Assembly: GCA_015350385.1 (NCBI GenBank)
Contig: WNKI01000002.1
Span: 1,607,154 to 1,671,153, forward strand
DNA from: Aculops lycopersici
Taxonomy: Eukaryota; Arthropoda; Arachnida; Trombidiformes; Eriophyidae
Direction: 5' to 3'
Length of the DNA stretch: 64,000 bases
Part shown: piece after piece, positions 62,523 to 64,000 of the stretch
How the letters are laid out: the number at the start of each line of letters is the position of its first letter
Position numbering within the stretch: position 1 is the stretch's first letter
The notes under the pieces: generated by a model
Databases searched by the model: none
What the model saw: only the letters and a program-made list of their open reading frames with translations
Told to the model about the DNA's origin: nothing
Position numbers and translations under genes: made by a program

Positions 62523-62559
62523 TATAAAAAGCGGAGAGATCTAGATCAAGATATCAGTT
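62523..62559 (+). promoter_or_regulatory. Internal core promoter for the accessory ORF
   Basis: TATAAAA at 62523-62529 and an arthropod-type initiator TCAGTT at 62554-62559, with the expected start A at 62556. That start lies 33 bp from the TATA box and 79 bp before the accessory ATG. Spacing and motifs are those of a Pol II core promoter. Confidence 0.65.
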
Positions 62560-62634
62560 GAACTTTAGACCTCAAACAGTTAAGATCAAGATAAAAATCG
62601 ACTCCCTCTAATCCAAAACCTATCAAGGAACAAG

Positions 62635-63960
62635 ATGCTGTCAACCCTAAGGACCCGATCAAGCGTTGCATTGTCTAGAGCGCATGTCGCTGGACTTGTT
62701 GGAGCTGGACCCTTAGCATCCAGCAACAATAGAATCAGGGACCAAGAACCGATTCTACCCAGCACCAGCGCCAACCAGGATCCCAACATTGGACCTAGCG
62801 TCCCAGGACATGGAACCACGGGATGTAGGATCACCAGGTCACTCGCCAGGACAACAGCAGCGGCATCTATGGATCTCGCGCTCTTGGCCCCAACTACCAG
62901 CAATTTGGACACTGTGGTCCCGGATTGCACTGGATGTGACCAACCATCGCAGGATTCCATGCTCACTTGTGAAAACTGTGGACTCAAGAGCCATCCTAGC
63001 TGCGCAAACATGGAACCGGAGCTCTTTGAGAGAGTTGCCGCCTGGTACTGCTACAAGTGTACCGACAAGTCCAAGGACCAGGTGACCCGTTGGCACCTCA
63101 AGAGGGCCGACAAAGCCAAGCGACTGGACAAGGCAAAGTACTACTGGGAAGTAGACAAAATCTTGGACCACAAGATCAACAAAAGGACTGGGGAAAGGAA
63201 GTTTCTCATTTCCTGGACAAACTACAACTCCAAGCAAGCAACCTGGGAACCGGAGCATCATTTGGACGGATGTTACCCTCTATTACAGGCATATTGCGCG
63301 GAGCACTCTCTCAAATTCAGTGGGATACAAGGGATACTAGGAGCATCTGGCATCGACGAAGAGGATCGCAAGTTCAACGTCACCAACTGGGTTGAGCCAA
63401 AAGTTATTCTCAAGATCATCTTTGATACCTTGGCAAAATCCAGGATGGCGATTAACCTTGCTATTGCCGTCTTCTCGGGCTTACACAAGATAGACTCCAT
63501 CTATCTCTTCCCATATCAATCCCACTGCTATGTCATTCTCCACTTTGCTGGATATGGATATATCGCGGATGGTACCAACAGTTGTTTTGACCCGGAGACT
63601 CTGGACAGGATCTCGGACAACATCGGTCTGGAACTCAAACCAGTCCGCTTCAATCAACAAACAGCGATTGATCATTGTGGAAGCTCGGCTGTTTGCATTG
63701 CAATCGAGTTCAACCGAGCCTATAACAGGAACATCCGCCCAACAATCTTGGTAGCCAGCAAGCGACAACTAAAGAGGGTCAAGGAGCTATTTCATCAATC
63801 GGATTCCGAGAAGATTCCAGGCAAAGAGCTAAGGGAGTTCAGGACCAAACTCATTTGCCCAACTTGTGACGCAAGATACAAGGTTGGAGACACGAATGCC
63901 TTTAAGAATCACTGCAACAAATGCAACGGAATCAAGATCAAACAAGAATCAGTTTATTAG
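62635..63960 (+). CDS. Element B accessory protein: PHD finger, chromodomain, Ulp1/adenain-like protease domain
   Basis: 441 residues, intact. Residues 1-95 are disordered. A C4HC3 PHD finger spans Cys98-Cys142 (CTGCDQ, CENCGLKSHPSC, WYCYKC), a fold that reads histone H3 tails. A chromodomain lies at about 168-222 (YYWEVDKILDHK, KFLISWTNYNSKQATWEPE), with aromatic residues typical of methyl-lysine readers. Then His297 (SHCYVILHF), Asp312 (IADGTN), Gln342 and Cys348 (DHCGSSAVC) reproduce the His-Asp-Gln-Cys order and Gln-to-Cys spacing of Ulp1/adenain (C48/C5) cysteine proteases. A C-terminal CPTC...HCNKC zinc motif follows. Its stop abuts the polypurine tract, so it belongs to element B. Protease activity is inferred; a degenerate domain is possible. 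Confidence 0.8.
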   Translation: MLSTLRTRSSVALSRAHVAGLVGAGPLASSNNRIRDQEPILPSTSANQDPNIGPSVPGHGTTGCRITRSLARTTAAASMDLALLAPTTSNLDTVVPDCTGCDQPSQDSMLTCENCGLKSHPSCANMEPELFERVAAWYCYKCTDKSKDQVTRWHLKRADKAKRLDKAKYYWEVDKILDHKINKRTGERKFLISWTNYNSKQATWEPEHHLDGCYPLLQAYCAEHSLKFSGIQGILGASGIDEEDRKFNVTNWVEPKVILKIIFDTLAKSRMAINLAIAVFSGLHKIDSIYLFPYQSHCYVILHFAGYGYIADGTNSCFDPETLDRISDNIGLELKPVRFNQQTAIDHCGSSAVCIAIEFNRAYNRNIRPTILVASKRQLKRVKELFHQSDSEKIPGKELREFRTKLICPTCDARYKVGDTNAFKNHCNKCNGIKIKQESVY

Positions 63961-63967
63961 GTGGGAG
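63959..63967 (+). other. Element B polypurine tract
   Basis: AGGTGGGAG directly before the 3' LTR, overlapping the end of the accessory stop codon. It is the expected plus-strand primer site for reverse transcription. Confidence 0.85.
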
Positions 63968-64000
63968 TGTTAAAATAGTAATAAAGCTGATTCAGCACTA
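63968..64000 (+). repeat. 3' LTR of element B (start only)
   Basis: The 33 bases to the window end are identical to 54946-54978. The rest lies outside the window. Confidence 0.92.

Larger units (their letters stand above)
61461..62634 (+). other. Element B noncoding spacer
   Basis: 1.17 kb between the polyprotein stop and the accessory ORF. It holds a 38-bp direct repeat, a TA run (61867-61886), two CTCF-like motifs, a tRNA-like unit with an A-rich tail, and a TATA/initiator promoter, all listed separately. No convincing ORF occurs on either strand. Confidence 0.8.
54946..64000 (+). mobile_element. Element B: copia-class LTR element with envelope-like module and PHD-chromo-protease accessory ORF
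   Basis: Starts with TGTTAAAATAG at 54946, and the same sequence recurs at 63968 as the 3' LTR begins. The 33 visible bases are identical. Internal order: 5' LTR, primer site, 1965-codon gag-pol-env-like ORF, 1.2 kb spacer, accessory ORF with its own promoter, polypurine tract, 3' LTR. The inferred full length is about 9.37 kb. Inserted in the same orientation as element A, inside A's reverse transcriptase/RNase H region. Both ORFs are intact, so the copy looks recent and possibly active. Confidence 0.93.

Overview
This is an animal nuclear genome window, most likely arthropod. It carries clear metazoan genes (an ELK-type potassium channel, a Src-family kinase, glutamate decarboxylase, HECW-type ubiquitin ligase, INTS14, CNOT11, VPS11, POLR1C, EMC5, RpL5). 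The genes are intron-poor: several multi-domain proteins are single exons, and the introns that can be placed (in Elk, Gad and RpL5) are mostly 100-400 bp. CAA/CAG-coded glutamine runs are common. A mite or another intron-losing arthropod is plausible, but this rests on gene style only and is uncertain.

Layout of the host part (1-51044): the 3' part of an Elk channel gene with a giant acidic tail (295-5228); a membrane-anchored histidine acid phosphatase (6138-8432); a HECW-like HECT ligase (10203-14228), tail-to-tail with a DMAC2-like mitochondrial protein (14334-15062, minus); an unrecognised nuclear-looking acidic/lysine-rich protein (15716-17707); INTS14 (18319-20205), tail-to-tail with a Src-family kinase (20252-21952, minus); a 4.5 kb gene-free stretch; a secreted glutamine-rich protein (26422-29418); a seven-exon glutamate decarboxylase with a 5.2 kb intron (30312-37697); a CNOT11 homologue carrying a SIAH-type RING (38296-39192, minus); POLR1C (39860-40939), whose last codons overlap antisense EMC5 (40883-41155, minus); VPS11 (41450-44302); a USP deubiquitinase (44434-46644, minus); a short FIRRM/C1orf112-like ORF (47354-48010, minus); RpL5 in three exons (48532-49662); and an ELOVL fatty-acid elongase lacking the usual N-terminus (49962-50663, minus).

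The last 13 kb is a nested pair of Ty1/copia-class LTR retroelements on the plus strand. Element A (from 51045) has a CpG-rich LTR and a primer site matching the anticodon arm of tRNA-Asn. Its gag-pol ORF is cut after reverse transcriptase by element B, which starts at 54946 and runs past the window end. Element B has 345-bp LTRs starting TGTTA and ending TAACA, a primer site matching the 3' end of initiator tRNA-Met, and an intact 1965-codon ORF. That ORF runs gag, protease, integrase, reverse transcriptase, RNase H and then, in the same frame, an envelope-like membrane glycoprotein. A 1.2 kb spacer follows, holding direct repeats, two CTCF-like motifs, a tRNA-like/SINE-like unit and a TATA+initiator promoter. 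Next comes a second ORF joining a PHD finger, a chromodomain, a domain with the His/Asp/Gln/Cys layout of Ulp1/adenain-type cysteine proteases, and a C-terminal zinc motif. The ORF ends at the polypurine tract before the 3' LTR. An animal copia-class element with both a fused envelope-like module and a chromatin-reader/protease accessory gene is the most novel-looking system here.
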